A stretch of 64,000 nt of DNA, from positions 1 to 64,000 of the forward strand of contig JAEWLW010000072.1 of NCBI GenBank assembly GCA_023457355.1, written 5' to 3'. Positions 39,696 to 49,060 of this stretch are shown here, piece after piece (the stretch's first letter is position 1; every line of letters begins with the position of its first letter). Origin of the DNA: Bacillota bacterium. GTDB taxonomy: Bacteria > Bacillota > Clostridia > Oscillospirales > Ruminococcaceae. A program made the translations under genes and the position numbers. The notes beneath the pieces were generated by a model. It was given only the letters and a program-made list of their open reading frames with translations, did not search any database and had not been told where the DNA came from.

Positions 39696-42134
39696 TTAAA
39701 TTTTTTTCAGGTTGGGAATCAGCGCCACGGCAAAAGCCCAGAAAAGCTGAAAGATAATCAGCTGCCCAAAGCCCATTGCCGATACGGCGCCGGTGAAGGC
39801 CAGGAACGCCACGAGCGCGTAGCCCAGCACCAAGCTGGCCATTTGCAACACGGTGCCGACCACCATCGCCTGTTTTAAGGTGTGGATGGCCGCCAGTGCC
39901 CGCAACCGGGCAGCGGCCCCAGGCAGTGACATCATATAGGCCTTGGCCCGCTCCCTGGGCGCGGTCAGCGCCAGATACCGTTCACGCAGGTCGGAGGGGA
40001 CAAGCTGGATAAACTCTTCCGGATAATGATAATCCGCCGCAATTTTGCGCGGGGTAATGTTGGGGTCGGTGGCGTGCACAATCAGGCTGAGCTCCTTCTT
40101 CGCCAACACCCGCAGCCACTTGGCTACCTCCGGGTTGGGGCGGTAGCTCAACACAAACATCGCTGTCACCTCACCCGAATTGGCGAGATAGAGTATCTCC
40201 CGGTCACCCTTAACATATTTTTTTTCATAGTCCTGTGACGGCATTTCAACGCCGTGGGCACTCATAAGTGCGCGGTTACCGATCAGAACCATCTTATCGC
40301 CCACCTGTGCGCTCAGGCCCTTGCCATCCTTGTAAACAACGTCGGTAACCGGTTTGAGAATATCGTTTTTGTTGCCGATCATCTCCATAAAAATGTTTTT
40401 CAACAGGCCATCCACCTGTGACATCAGGCTGGCTGCATCCAAAATAGCCTCATCAATACGACTCTGGGCAAAAGCTTTGATGCCATGCATTTCAACAGCG
40501 CCGACGGGGTACAATTCGCTGGAGTCAACCGCAACACAGTTCATGTCTTCGAAGGTTTCCACGGCTTCATAACCCGAAATGAAGGCGCCCTCGCCCGAAA
40601 GGCGCTTCGCAGCCCGAAGCAAAGGCAGGTTGCCGACAATGGTAGGCGTCAGGGGCGAAGCCATGCAAAGTACAACACAAAAAATGGTGAACGCCTCCAG
40701 CAGCGAATGCTCAAACACCAGCCAGCATACCAGCGAAAGCCCCACGGCAAACAACAAAAAGATCGGCGCGATATAGCGGCTGAAATTTTCAGAATAATCG
40801 TCGCTGTAGGAGAGCTTTAAAAACTTCTCCGGGAAGCCCACCTTGACAGGGTAGGCGATTGCAGGCTCCGAAAAGCCCTGCCCCTCGGCCAGCTTATCCG
40901 CCAGCTTATCGCCCGAAAGAAGATATTCCCCCGTGCGCTGCGCATCCACCGAAACGACGGCAAAATTGCGCTCAATGCGGGTGATCATCATACGCTTGCC
41001 GATGGTGTTGGCAAACAGCGTCAATCCAGCAACAACAAAATAAAAATTGCTTTGTCCGGTGTGTATCTGATCCGGGTTCATAATCAATGCGACACCGTGC
41101 GCTATAACAGCCAATGTGCAAAGCGCTGCAGGTGTGTCGTGGTCAGCCTTCAGCGTAAACAGCGACACCAGCCCCCCGCCAATAACCGCGTTGGCAGCCA
41201 GCGCACTGACAACAAACACCACCAGATTGAGCATCATGAACACGCGCATATCCACCTCTGGACAAATCGGGTTCAAAAGCGGCAGGGGATAAAGGTTGCA
41301 CAGCGCCAGATAAAGCAGCAGAACCGCACATCCGCCGGTAATGAGCAAACGGGTTGAGAGGCCGCGCTTTATGCTCAGGATATCCGCGCGCACGTCCCGC
41401 ACGTCGGCAGGGGTCTGGTACTCGCCCTCTTCGTCCTCCTCCACCGACGGCGCCTTAGGCGCTTTGGTGCGGGCACGCGGCGGGGGGGAAGCATCCTCGC
41501 GCGTTTTCTTCACCTTCTTAGGCGATTTTTGCTTGATGTTTTCAGCGCTCTTTGCGTTTTCAGGCACCGGGGCCGCCATCGTTTTGCTGTGGCGAAGGCC
41601 CCCAAAATACTGGCTGATGCCCTCCAGCCCTTCCGGTTCAGCGCTTGCTGCCGGCCCCTCCGACTCAATTTTAGCCGCCTGCTGCTCCTTTTCAATCGTC
41701 GAAAAGGAGCTTTGCATAAACTTCTGTACTTTTTCCTGCCTGCGCAGTTGCAGGCCATCGTCCTCCTGCGGGCGAACAGCGGGAATAACCCGTGTCTTGT
41801 CGCTCAATGTGCCGGCAGCCGTCGCCCGGTTGGTCGGTAAATCGGTGCGCGTCACTACGGCGGAACGTTCCGCCGGCTTTGGTGCAGGCTCGGCTTTTTT
41901 TGCAAACGGGGAGTCTTCCACCGGTTTTTGAAACCCGCTTTTCGCACGTTTAGGCGCATCAAATTCGCCGGTCATCCCCTTGAGCTGAAACGGCGCCGTA
42001 TTGCCCTGACTGGACTTCGCGGGCGCCTTTGGGCGCTCAGGCTCCGTCGCCGAATAAAGCGATGCCTTTTTCAGCGATTCCTTCTTGCGCTGCACTTCCG
42101 CCAAAATATCATCCACATTGTAGTTACTGGCCAT
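39696..42134 (-). CDS. P-type-ATPase-like membrane protein lacking the phosphorylation motif
   Basis: An 812-residue protein. Residues 1-260 are hydrophilic, rich in Lys/Pro/Ala/Glu. Six or more membrane helices follow (about 263-282, 298-317, 336-352, 363-376, 455-473, 478-490, 756-805). The central region follows the P-type ATPase order: the helix ending CMASPLTPTIVGNLPLLRAA (normally ..PCAL..PTA), the P-domain strand NCVAVDSSELYP (normally VxxDKTGTLT; Asp537 kept, KTGT lost), an N-domain-like GDKMVLIGNRALM, and SLIVHATDP (normally TGD). GDGxND is absent. It cannot be a normal pump. Co-transcribed downstream of rlmB. Role unknown. Confidence 0.75.
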   Translation of the reverse strand: MASNYNVDDILAEVQRKKESLKKASLYSATEPERPKAPAKSSQGNTAPFQLKGMTGEFDAPKRAKSGFQKPVEDSPFAKKAEPAPKPAERSAVVTRTDLPTNRATAAGTLSDKTRVIPAVRPQEDDGLQLRRQEKVQKFMQSSFSTIEKEQQAAKIESEGPAASAEPEGLEGISQYFGGLRHSKTMAAPVPENAKSAENIKQKSPKKVKKTREDASPPPRARTKAPKAPSVEEDEEGEYQTPADVRDVRADILSIKRGLSTRLLITGGCAVLLLYLALCNLYPLPLLNPICPEVDMRVFMMLNLVVFVVSALAANAVIGGGLVSLFTLKADHDTPAALCTLAVIAHGVALIMNPDQIHTGQSNFYFVVAGLTLFANTIGKRMMITRIERNFAVVSVDAQRTGEYLLSGDKLADKLAEGQGFSEPAIAYPVKVGFPEKFLKLSYSDDYSENFSRYIAPIFLLFAVGLSLVCWLVFEHSLLEAFTIFCVVLCMASPLTPTIVGNLPLLRAAKRLSGEGAFISGYEAVETFEDMNCVAVDSSELYPVGAVEMHGIKAFAQSRIDEAILDAASLMSQVDGLLKNIFMEMIGNKNDILKPVTDVVYKDGKGLSAQVGDKMVLIGNRALMSAHGVEMPSQDYEKKYVKGDREILYLANSGEVTAMFVLSYRPNPEVAKWLRVLAKKELSLIVHATDPNITPRKIAADYHYPEEFIQLVPSDLRERYLALTAPRERAKAYMMSLPGAAARLRALAAIHTLKQAMVVGTVLQMASLVLGYALVAFLAFTGAVSAMGFGQLIIFQLFWAFAVALIPNLKKI

Positions 42135-42148
42135 CCTACCCGCCCCTT

Positions 42149-42904
42149 CTACTTTGCTTTGATTCCTTTTCTCTGCCGCGTGATTTCATACAGCAGGATG
42201 CCCGCCGCGACCGAAGCGTTCAGTGAGTTGACCTGACCGCACATCGGCAGGCTGACCACCACATCGCTGCGTTCTTTCAGCAGGCGGGAAACGCCGCCGC
42301 CTTCGGATCCTATTACCAACGCGACCGCGCCGGAATAATCCACCGTGCACCAGCTTTCGCCGTCCATGTCGGCGGCGTATATCCACACATTCTTCTTTTT
42401 AAGCGCTTCAACGGTTAATGCAAGGTTTGAAACCCGCGCCACCGGCAGATGCTGGGCGGCACCGGCCGAAGCCTTCATCACCGCAGCCGTCAGCCCCGCG
42501 CCATGCCGCTTGGGGACGATGACCCCGTGCGCCCCTGCCGCATCGGCGGAGCGAATGATCGCCCCAAGGTTGTGCGGGTCTTCAATGCCGTCGGCAATGA
42601 CCACAAAAACCGGCTCGTCACCGGCCCGTTCAAAAATATCTTCCACCGTTGCGTAATCACAGGCCGCCGCAAAAGCCACGACACCCTGATGGTTCATGCC
42701 GGGGCAAAGCGACTCTATCTTCTCGCGCGCGACATCCTTAACGGGAACGCCCTGTTCCTTTGCCATGGCCATTATCTTTTGAAGGCTGCCGCCTTCGGTT
42801 TTAATCATCAAGACTTTGTTGACCGGTCGCCCTGAGCGGAGCAACTCTATCACAGGGTTGCGCCCCACCACCATTTCGTCCGATAAATCCCTTATATCCT
42901 GCAT
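42149..42904 (-). CDS. rlmB: 23S rRNA (guanosine2251-2'-O)-methyltransferase family (RlmB/SpoU)
   Basis: A 251-residue SPOUT enzyme. The N-terminal L7Ae-like substrate domain (about 1-85) starts VVGRNPVIELLRSGRPVNKV. The knot motifs are EDPHNLGAIIRSADAAGAHG (motif 1), VIGSEGGGVSRLL (motif 2) and LPMCGQVNSLNASVAAGILL (motif 3). RlmB modifies the P-loop of 23S rRNA; TrmH-like tRNA specificity is less likely. It has its own promoter at 42954-42981. Confidence 0.93.
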   Translation of the reverse strand: MQDIRDLSDEMVVGRNPVIELLRSGRPVNKVLMIKTEGGSLQKIMAMAKEQGVPVKDVAREKIESLCPGMNHQGVVAFAAACDYATVEDIFERAGDEPVFVVIADGIEDPHNLGAIIRSADAAGAHGVIVPKRHGAGLTAAVMKASAGAAQHLPVARVSNLALTVEALKKKNVWIYAADMDGESWCTVDYSGAVALVIGSEGGGVSRLLKERSDVVVSLPMCGQVNSLNASVAAGILLYEITRQRKGIKAK

Positions 42905-42953
42905 GTATTTCTCCTATTAATCAGCTTGTTTAAGCAATGACGATACAATTTAT

Positions 42954-42981
42954 ATTATAGCAGATTATGTCACTAAAACAA
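42954..42981 (-). promoter_or_regulatory. Sigma-A promoter of rlmB
   Basis: Minus strand: TTGTTT (42981-42976), 16-base spacer, TATAAT (42959-42954). Confidence 0.6.
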
Positions 42982-43180
42982 GCATCAGGTACAAAATATG
43001 GTGTTTGTTACCGATTTTATGAACCGGGCCGATACAGAAGCGGATTTTTATCTGCCTGCCTGTGTTCTGGTGGTTTTTCGCCAGTATTCATTCCTATTTT
43101 AACCAGTCGTGAAATTTAATATACTATTTAAAAAAATTTTGCGGTCGTCAAAGCCCTGTTTTTACCCTTAGTAATTTTGA

Positions 43181-43240
43181 ACATTCCACACAGGCGGTGG
43201 GGTATGTTGAAAACTCTGTTGAAACTGTGGAATTCCACCT
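43181..43240. other. Dyad/direct-repeat cluster in a gene-free, A/T-rich gap
   Basis: ACATTCCACA, two TGTTGAAA direct repeats (43205, 43217) and the perfect palindrome GTGGAATTCCAC (43227-43238) lie together in the gap 42982-43354. The TCCACA/TGTGGA elements resemble weak DnaA boxes, but none matches TTATCCACA. The rest of the gap is empty. Confidence 0.3.
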
Positions 43241-43354
43241 GTAATATAAAGCCTTTTAGCTGTTAGAATAAAAAGTCAAATAATTTTGTGCAAAAAAACT
43301 TTGTTACCAGCAGTTTATACCCCTTGTCGTGTTCAGTCACATTTTGTCTAAAAC

Positions 43355-43382
43355 TTGCATTTTTTGCGCTGGATGTTATACT
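43355..43382 (+). promoter_or_regulatory. Sigma-A promoter of ogg
   Basis: TTGCAT (43355-43360), 16-base spacer, TATACT (43377-43382). Confidence 0.55.
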
Positions 43383-43414
43383 AATAACGGTGCATAAAAG
43401 CACCTGAAGGAAAG

Positions 43415-44260
43415 GTGAGCCATTTGCAGACTACAAGCCCCACCGAAAAGACCGACTGCACCCTGCGTATACCCGAGTTCTCTCTGGAACAAACGCTTAA
43501 TTGCGGGCAAAGCTTTCGCTGGCAGCGCGATGAAACAGGCGCCTTTACCGGCGTCGCGGGCAAGCACGCAGCACACATGCGGCAGCAGGGTGAAGAAGTA
43601 TTAATTATATCCACTGCCAACGAAGCCTTTTGGCGGCATTATTTTGATATAGAAACCGACTATTGCGCCTTGAAGCGACTGTTTCGCAATACCGAACAGC
43701 TGGTGGCCCCCTGTCTTTGCGCGGGTGGCATCCGCATTTTGAAGCAGGACGGCTGGGAGGCCCTCGCCAGCTTTATCATCAGCCAAAACAATAATATCAA
43801 GCGCATCTCCGGCATTATTGAACGGTTGTGCAAAAATTTTGGCACATCCATCGGCGATGGACTTTACGCGTTCCCTCAACCTGAAGCATTGGCAGGCTGT
43901 ACGGTTGAAGATCTTGCACCGCTTCGCTGCGGTTTTCGTGCGCGGTATCTCATCGATGCCGCAAAAAAGGTGTGCGGCGGCACGGTGCAGCTCGACGCAC
44001 TATCTGTACTGCCACTGGACCAGGCGCGTGAAATGCTGATGCAGATTGTCGGCGTTGGCTGCAAGGTGGCCGATTGCGCGCTCCTGTTCGGCTTTTACCG
44101 GCTGGAATGCTTCCCGGTCGATGTGTGGATCGGCCGCGCAATGAAGGAGCTTTTCTCCGAAGGATTTCCGGAGGTGTTAACACCCTATGCGGGCATTGCG
44201 CAACAGATGCTGTTCCATTATATGAGAACAAGGCCAAAACCAGATAAAACCGATACATAA
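43415..44260 (+). CDS. ogg: 8-oxoguanine DNA glycosylase (OGG1-type)
   Basis: A 281-residue HhH-GPD glycosylase that removes 8-oxo-G. The N-terminal OGG_N domain has LEQTLNCGQSFRW (25-36). IISQNNNIKRISGIIERLC (121-139) is the OGG1 DNA-contact segment. The hairpin-helix-hairpin GVGCKVADCALL holds catalytic Lys217, and FPVDVW holds Asp236. The eukaryote-like OGG1 class is known in Clostridia. The start is GTG at 43415; TTG at 43424 is an alternative with AGGTGA at good spacing. Monocistronic. Confidence 0.93.
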   Translation: MSHLQTTSPTEKTDCTLRIPEFSLEQTLNCGQSFRWQRDETGAFTGVAGKHAAHMRQQGEEVLIISTANEAFWRHYFDIETDYCALKRLFRNTEQLVAPCLCAGGIRILKQDGWEALASFIISQNNNIKRISGIIERLCKNFGTSIGDGLYAFPQPEALAGCTVEDLAPLRCGFRARYLIDAAKKVCGGTVQLDALSVLPLDQAREMLMQIVGVGCKVADCALLFGFYRLECFPVDVWIGRAMKELFSEGFPEVLTPYAGIAQQMLFHYMRTRPKPDKTDT

Positions 44261-44334
44261 ACAGAATTAAACGCAGCAGGGAACCTATCCGCCCCAGGCC
44301 TGATACGCCGTAAGCCAAACTTAAAAGCCAGAAG

Positions 44335-44373
44335 AAGCAGCACCCTCTCCGTTGCGGAGGGGGCGCTGCTTTC
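44335..44373 (+). terminator. Terminator of ogg
   Basis: Strong stem with one mismatch (44335-44350 with 44356-44371), followed by TTCAGTTTGTC. It is immediately upstream of the family A/B repeat. Confidence 0.6.
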
Positions 44374-44377
44374 AGTT

Positions 44378-44609
44378 TGTCAAAAAGTCTTGGCAAAGCG
44401 GGCAATTTTGCGCGTTTTGCCGCCTGAGGGCCAGCAACCCGGCGCACTGCGCCCGCCTCAACGCAAAAGCGGGGCTCACCGCCAGGCCGCTTATACGCGG
44501 CTAAACAGCTTCGCTGATCGCTGCGGATGGATGCCCGCAGCGGCTCCCGCCGTTCTTTCACACTATTTCCCCGGTGCTTCGCTTTACGAAATCCATTTTG
44601 TTGGCAGTC
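44378..44609. repeat. Intergenic repeat element, family A/B, copy B
   Basis: About 232 bp, homologous to 29744-29941 from TGTCAAAAAGTCTT to TTGGCAGTCT. Shared blocks: GCGGGCAATTTTGC, AGCAACCCGGCGCA, GCCTCAACGCAAAAGCGGG, TTTCACAC, GCTTTACGAAATCCA. It carries a 34-bp insertion (about 44490-44540) absent from copy A. It separates ogg from carB, which converge. Confidence 0.7.
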
Positions 44610-44624
44610 TGGCTTTTCCTTGCT

Positions 44625-47600
44625 TTAAAGATCGGTGATGCTTACCAGCTCTATATCCGCCATCCGTTTTTTGGAAAGCAGGCAGTCAGCCAGCGCGTTG
44701 GCGGTGTCAAGCGCCGTCAGGCAGACGATGGAATGATCAACCGCACGCCGACGCAGTTGAACCGACTGGCTGGTTTTCGGGTTCGAGCCCCCTTTGGAGG
44801 TTGAAATAACATAGTGGATCTTACCCGAATCAATCAGGTCGATAACATTGGGCGAAGCCTCCTGCATGGGGCGCACCGAGTTGGTTGCAACCATCTCTTT
44901 GTTCAGCGCCAACGCTGTGCCCGGTGTTGCGTACAGCTCAAAGCCCAGCTTTTCAAACTTTTCGGCAATCTTGGTAATCTCGGGCTTATCAGTATCGCGC
45001 ACCGAGATCAAGACACCGCCGCGCTCTTCAAGCTTGTAGCCTGCGGCGACAAGGCCCTTCAGCAGCGCTTCCTCGAACGTTTTGGCAATGCCCAGCACCT
45101 CGCCGGTGGATTTCATCTCCGGGCCGAGTTGCACGTCGACACCGCGCAGCTTTTCAAAGCTGAACACCGGTACCTTAACCGCCACATAGGGCGCGTCGGG
45201 GTAGAGGCCGGTGCCAAAGCCCAGATCCTTAAGCTTGGCCCCCAGCATAATCTTGGTGGCGAGATCGACCATCGGCACGCCGGTCACCTTGCTGATATAG
45301 GGCACGGTACGGGAGGACCTGGGGTTGACCTCGATGACGTAAACCTCGTCATTATAAACCACATACTGAATGTTGACCATGCCGATAACCTTTAAGGCAC
45401 GCGCCAGCTTGGCCGTATAATCGATGATGATATCTTTAATCCGGGGCGAGAGCGTCCGGCAGGGATAAACCGATATCGAATCGCCAGAATGGATGCCCGC
45501 GCGCTCGACATGCTCCATGATACCCGGGATGAGATAATCCTCGCCGTCACAGATGGCGTCGACCTCCACCTCGGTGCCCATCATATACTTATCCACCAGC
45601 ACCGGGTTTTCAAGCATGGTAGCGGTGATAATGCCCATATATTCGGTGACCCGCCCAGCATTGTGGGCGATGACCATGTTCTGCCCGCCCAACACGTAAG
45701 AAGGGCGCAGCAGCACGGGATAGCCGAGGTCTTCCGCCGCCTTGATGGCCTCTTCGGTCGTCATGACCGTGTGGCCCTTCGGCCGCGGAATATTGCAGGC
45801 TTCCAGAATCTTGTCAAAGCGCTCGCGGTCCTCCGCAGCATCCACCGAATCGGCACAGGTTCCCAGAATGCGCACACCCTTTTTAGCCAGGTGACTTGTC
45901 AGCCGGATGGCGGTCTGACCGCCAAACTGCACCACGACGCCGTAGGGCTTTTCGGTCTCCAGAATGCTGTCGATGCTCTCAGGCGTCAGCGGGTCGAAGT
46001 AAAGCCGGTCGCTTGTGTCAAAGTCGGTGGAAACCGTCTCGGGGTTATTGTTGACAATCACCGCCTCACAGCCCTCTTCTTTCAGCGCCCAGACGCAATG
46101 CACCGAGCAGTAGTCAAATTCAATGCCCTGCCCGATGCGGATGGGGCCGGAACCGAACACAATAACCTTTTTTCTGCCGCTGGCATGGTGCTCGATAAAT
46201 TCCGCCGCCTCGTTCTGGTCGTCGTAGGTGGAGTAGAAATACGGTGTCTCGGCAGGGAATTCCGCCGCGCAGGTATCAACCATCTTATAGCTTGCAAAGC
46301 GGTGGAACGGCGCGGGGTCAACGCCGGTCATCTTTTGAATCGTGCTATCCAGAAAGCCGAACTTTTTGGCGCGCAGATAGATGCCCTCATCCAGCTTGCC
46401 CTGCTCCAGAATCTGCTGCATCTGGGCAAGGTTTAAAAATTTATACAGGAACCAGCGGTCGATGCGGGTGATACGGAAGATTTCCTCAACGCCCTCAATT
46501 CCGCGGTAAAGCGCCTCGTAGATGGCGAACAGGCGCATGTCGTCGCAGGTTTGCACCCGGGTCATAATCTGTTCGTCGGGCTCATCGGCCAAAAGCTGCG
46601 AGCGCATGGAATCAAGCTTGAGCTCAACCGACTGCGCCGCCTTCATCATGGCCTGTTCAAAGCTGGTGCCGATGCTCATGACCTCGCCGGTCGCCTTCAT
46701 CTGAGTGCCGAGCTTCTTCTCGCCATAGACAAATTTATCAAACGGCCAACGCGGATATTTAACGACGATGTAATCCAGCGCCGGTTCAAAGCAGGCGTAG
46801 GTACAACCGGTGACCGCGTTGACGATCTCATCAAGCGTGTAGCCAATGGCAATTTTGGTCGCCACCTTGGCGATGGGGTAGCCGGTCGCCTTGGAGGCGA
46901 GCGCGGAGGAACGCGACACACGGGGATTGACCTCGATAACCGCATATTCAAAGCTATCGGGGTTTAAGGCGAACTGGCAATTACAGCCACCCTCAACACC
47001 GAGCGCATCGACAATCTGAATCGACGCGGTGCGCAGCATCTGGTATTCCTTGTCGGCCAGCGTCACCGCCGGGGCGATGACGACCGAATCGCCGGTGTGT
47101 ACGCCGACCGGGTCGACATTCTCCATCGAGCAGACGGTGATAAGGTTGCCCTTGGCGTCGCGGATGACCTCAAACTCAATCTCTTTCCAGCCCGAAACGC
47201 AGCGTTCCACCAAAATCTGATGAATCGGCGAATGGCGCAGGCCGGAGGCCGCGATCTCACGCAGGTCGGCAATGTCTATTGCAATGCCGCCGCCGGTGCC
47301 GCCGAGCGTAAACGCCGGGCGCACGATAACGGGGTAACCGATCTCCTCAGCAAAGTTGAGCGCATCGTCCACGGTTGTGACAACCTTCGATGGGATGCAG
47401 GGCTGACCAATCGACTGCATGGTGTCTTTAAAAAGCTGGCGGTCCTCCGCCTTGTCGATGGTTTCGGGCCTGGCACCGAGCAGCTTGACATTGTGGCTAT
47501 CCAAAAAACCATCCTTGGCAAGCTGCATCGAAAGGGTTAACCCCGTCTGGCCGCCCAGCGTTGAGAGAACGCTGTCCGGCTTCTCCATTTCGATGACGCG

Positions 47601-47825
47601 CTTGATCGTCTCCAGGGTCAGCGGCTCGATATAGATGCGGTCGGCCATTCGCTTATCGGTCATGATGGTGGCGGGGTTGGAGTTGATGAGCACCACCTCA
47701 AGCCCTTCTTCCTTAAGTGCGCGGCAGGCCTGCGTACCGGCGTAGTCAAACTCGGCGGCCTGCCCGATGACGATGGGGCCGGAGCCGATCATTAAAACTT
47801 TTTTGATGTCTTGGCGCAACGGCAT
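44625..47825 (-). CDS. carB: Carbamoyl-phosphate synthase, large chain
   Basis: A 1066-residue enzyme making carbamoyl phosphate from ammonia, bicarbonate and 2 ATP for pyrimidines and arginine. It opens MPLRQDIKKVLMIGSGPIVI. Two homologous ATP-grasp halves are visible (GQAAEFDYAGTQACRALKEE; GQGIEFDYCSVHCVWALKEE), each with an EVNPRxSR motif. The C-terminal allosteric MGS domain holds FATPGTA-like LYATPGTAL and STSKGG. Full length, normal. It starts 2 bases after carA. Confidence 0.98.
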   Translation of the reverse strand: MPLRQDIKKVLMIGSGPIVIGQAAEFDYAGTQACRALKEEGLEVVLINSNPATIMTDKRMADRIYIEPLTLETIKRVIEMEKPDSVLSTLGGQTGLTLSMQLAKDGFLDSHNVKLLGARPETIDKAEDRQLFKDTMQSIGQPCIPSKVVTTVDDALNFAEEIGYPVIVRPAFTLGGTGGGIAIDIADLREIAASGLRHSPIHQILVERCVSGWKEIEFEVIRDAKGNLITVCSMENVDPVGVHTGDSVVIAPAVTLADKEYQMLRTASIQIVDALGVEGGCNCQFALNPDSFEYAVIEVNPRVSRSSALASKATGYPIAKVATKIAIGYTLDEIVNAVTGCTYACFEPALDYIVVKYPRWPFDKFVYGEKKLGTQMKATGEVMSIGTSFEQAMMKAAQSVELKLDSMRSQLLADEPDEQIMTRVQTCDDMRLFAIYEALYRGIEGVEEIFRITRIDRWFLYKFLNLAQMQQILEQGKLDEGIYLRAKKFGFLDSTIQKMTGVDPAPFHRFASYKMVDTCAAEFPAETPYFYSTYDDQNEAAEFIEHHASGRKKVIVFGSGPIRIGQGIEFDYCSVHCVWALKEEGCEAVIVNNNPETVSTDFDTSDRLYFDPLTPESIDSILETEKPYGVVVQFGGQTAIRLTSHLAKKGVRILGTCADSVDAAEDRERFDKILEACNIPRPKGHTVMTTEEAIKAAEDLGYPVLLRPSYVLGGQNMVIAHNAGRVTEYMGIITATMLENPVLVDKYMMGTEVEVDAICDGEDYLIPGIMEHVERAGIHSGDSISVYPCRTLSPRIKDIIIDYTAKLARALKVIGMVNIQYVVYNDEVYVIEVNPRSSRTVPYISKVTGVPMVDLATKIMLGAKLKDLGFGTGLYPDAPYVAVKVPVFSFEKLRGVDVQLGPEMKSTGEVLGIAKTFEEALLKGLVAAGYKLEERGGVLISVRDTDKPEITKIAEKFEKLGFELYATPGTALALNKEMVATNSVRPMQEASPNVIDLIDSGKIHYVISTSKGGSNPKTSQSVQLRRRAVDHSIVCLTALDTANALADCLLSKKRMADIELVSITDL

Positions 47826-47827
47826 AA

Positions 47828-48943
47828 TTACTTGCCCTCCTTAGCGGCGTCGATCATGGCAACGAAGTTATCAAACAGAAAAGAGGTATCGGCCGGCCCG
47901 GCGCAGGCCTCGGGGTGGAACTGCACCGTAAACACCGGCGCCTGAAGGTAGATAACGCCCTCGCAGGTGCGGTCGTTGGCGTTGACATGGCTGACCCTGG
48001 CGATTGCAGGATCAAGCGAATCACCCAGCACCTCATAGCCGTGGTTCTGGGTTGTGACATAGGTGCGGTCGGTCGCCAGGTCGATAACCGGCTGATTGCC
48101 GCCGCGGTGTCCGTAGCCCATTTTTGCCGTTTTGCCGCCCATGGCCAGCGCCATGAGCTGGTGGCCCAGGCAAACGCCCATCACCGGCAGGCCCATCGCG
48201 ACAATATCGCGCAGGTTTTCGATAACCTCAACATTCTCCTCCGGGTCACCCGGGCCGTTGGAGAGCACGATGCCATCCAGCCCCAGCGCTTTAAGCTGGG
48301 CGACATTGGTGCGCGCCGGAACCACTACAACATCGCAGCCGCGCGCACGCAGGCTCTCGCGGATATTGCGCTTATAGCCGAAATCGAACAGCGCGACGCG
48401 GTATTTTTTATGCCCGTGCGCCGGGTAAATTTTGTTGGCGGCGGCTGTCACCGAATCGACCGCCCCAGTTACCGCATACTTTGCTATTTCGTCCAGCAGC
48501 TTGTCCTTGCCCAGCGTTTCAATCGGCACTGTCGTAATCACGCCGTTCATGACGCCATGCTCACGCAGGCGGCGGGTGAGCGCTCGGGTATCGATATCAA
48601 ACAGGCCAATGGTATTGTGCTTTTTCAGGAAAAGGTCGATCCGCTCTTTTGCGCGGAAATTGGAAGGGGAATCGCACCATTCGCGCACGATATAGCCCTT
48701 CATATAAATACCGTCCGACTCAACGTCGTCGTCGTTGGTGCCGTAGTTGCCGATCAGCGGGAAGGTCTGCACCGCGATCTGGCCGTAATAACTCGGGTCG
48801 GTTAGCGTTTCCTGGCATCCGGTCATACCGGTGGTGAAAACCACCTCACCAATGGCTGTTCCTTTTGCGCCGAACGACCTGCCTTCAAATACCGTTCCGT
48901 CGGCCAGCATCAGCCACGCCCGGTCTGCGTTATAGATTGACAT
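47828..48943 (-). CDS. carA: Carbamoyl-phosphate synthase, small chain
   Basis: A 371-residue glutamine amidotransferase subunit. The start MSIYNADRAWLMLADGTVFE at 48943 follows AGGAGGAG. The N-terminal CarA domain has GEVVFTTGMTGCQETLTDPS. The class I GATase part has the nucleophile in MGVCLGHQLMALAMGG and HGYEV, FHPEA. First gene of carAB, so glutamine-derived ammonia is channelled to carB. No PyrR-type attenuator is evident in the roughly 80-base leader. Confidence 0.97.
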   Translation of the reverse strand: MSIYNADRAWLMLADGTVFEGRSFGAKGTAIGEVVFTTGMTGCQETLTDPSYYGQIAVQTFPLIGNYGTNDDDVESDGIYMKGYIVREWCDSPSNFRAKERIDLFLKKHNTIGLFDIDTRALTRRLREHGVMNGVITTVPIETLGKDKLLDEIAKYAVTGAVDSVTAAANKIYPAHGHKKYRVALFDFGYKRNIRESLRARGCDVVVVPARTNVAQLKALGLDGIVLSNGPGDPEENVEVIENLRDIVAMGLPVMGVCLGHQLMALAMGGKTAKMGYGHRGGNQPVIDLATDRTYVTTQNHGYEVLGDSLDPAIARVSHVNANDRTCEGVIYLQAPVFTVQFHPEACAGPADTSFLFDNFVAMIDAAKEGK

Positions 48944-49031
48944 GGGGCTCCTCCTATCAAGCGGGATTTTATATTCATATTCTCTGCATGAGATGTATAA
49001 AACCAATAAATTTCATTCGTGCTTTCTTAGC

Positions 49032-49060
49032 ATTATAACCCAACGGCAACATAATGTAAA
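49032..49060 (-). promoter_or_regulatory. Sigma-A promoter of carAB
   Basis: Minus strand: TTTACA (49060-49055), 17-base spacer, TATAAT (49037-49032). Confidence 0.65.

Noticed and set aside
44780..44800. GGGTTCGAGCC, a tRNA T-loop-like string
   Set aside because: It lies inside the carB coding sequence and no cloverleaf can be drawn around it.
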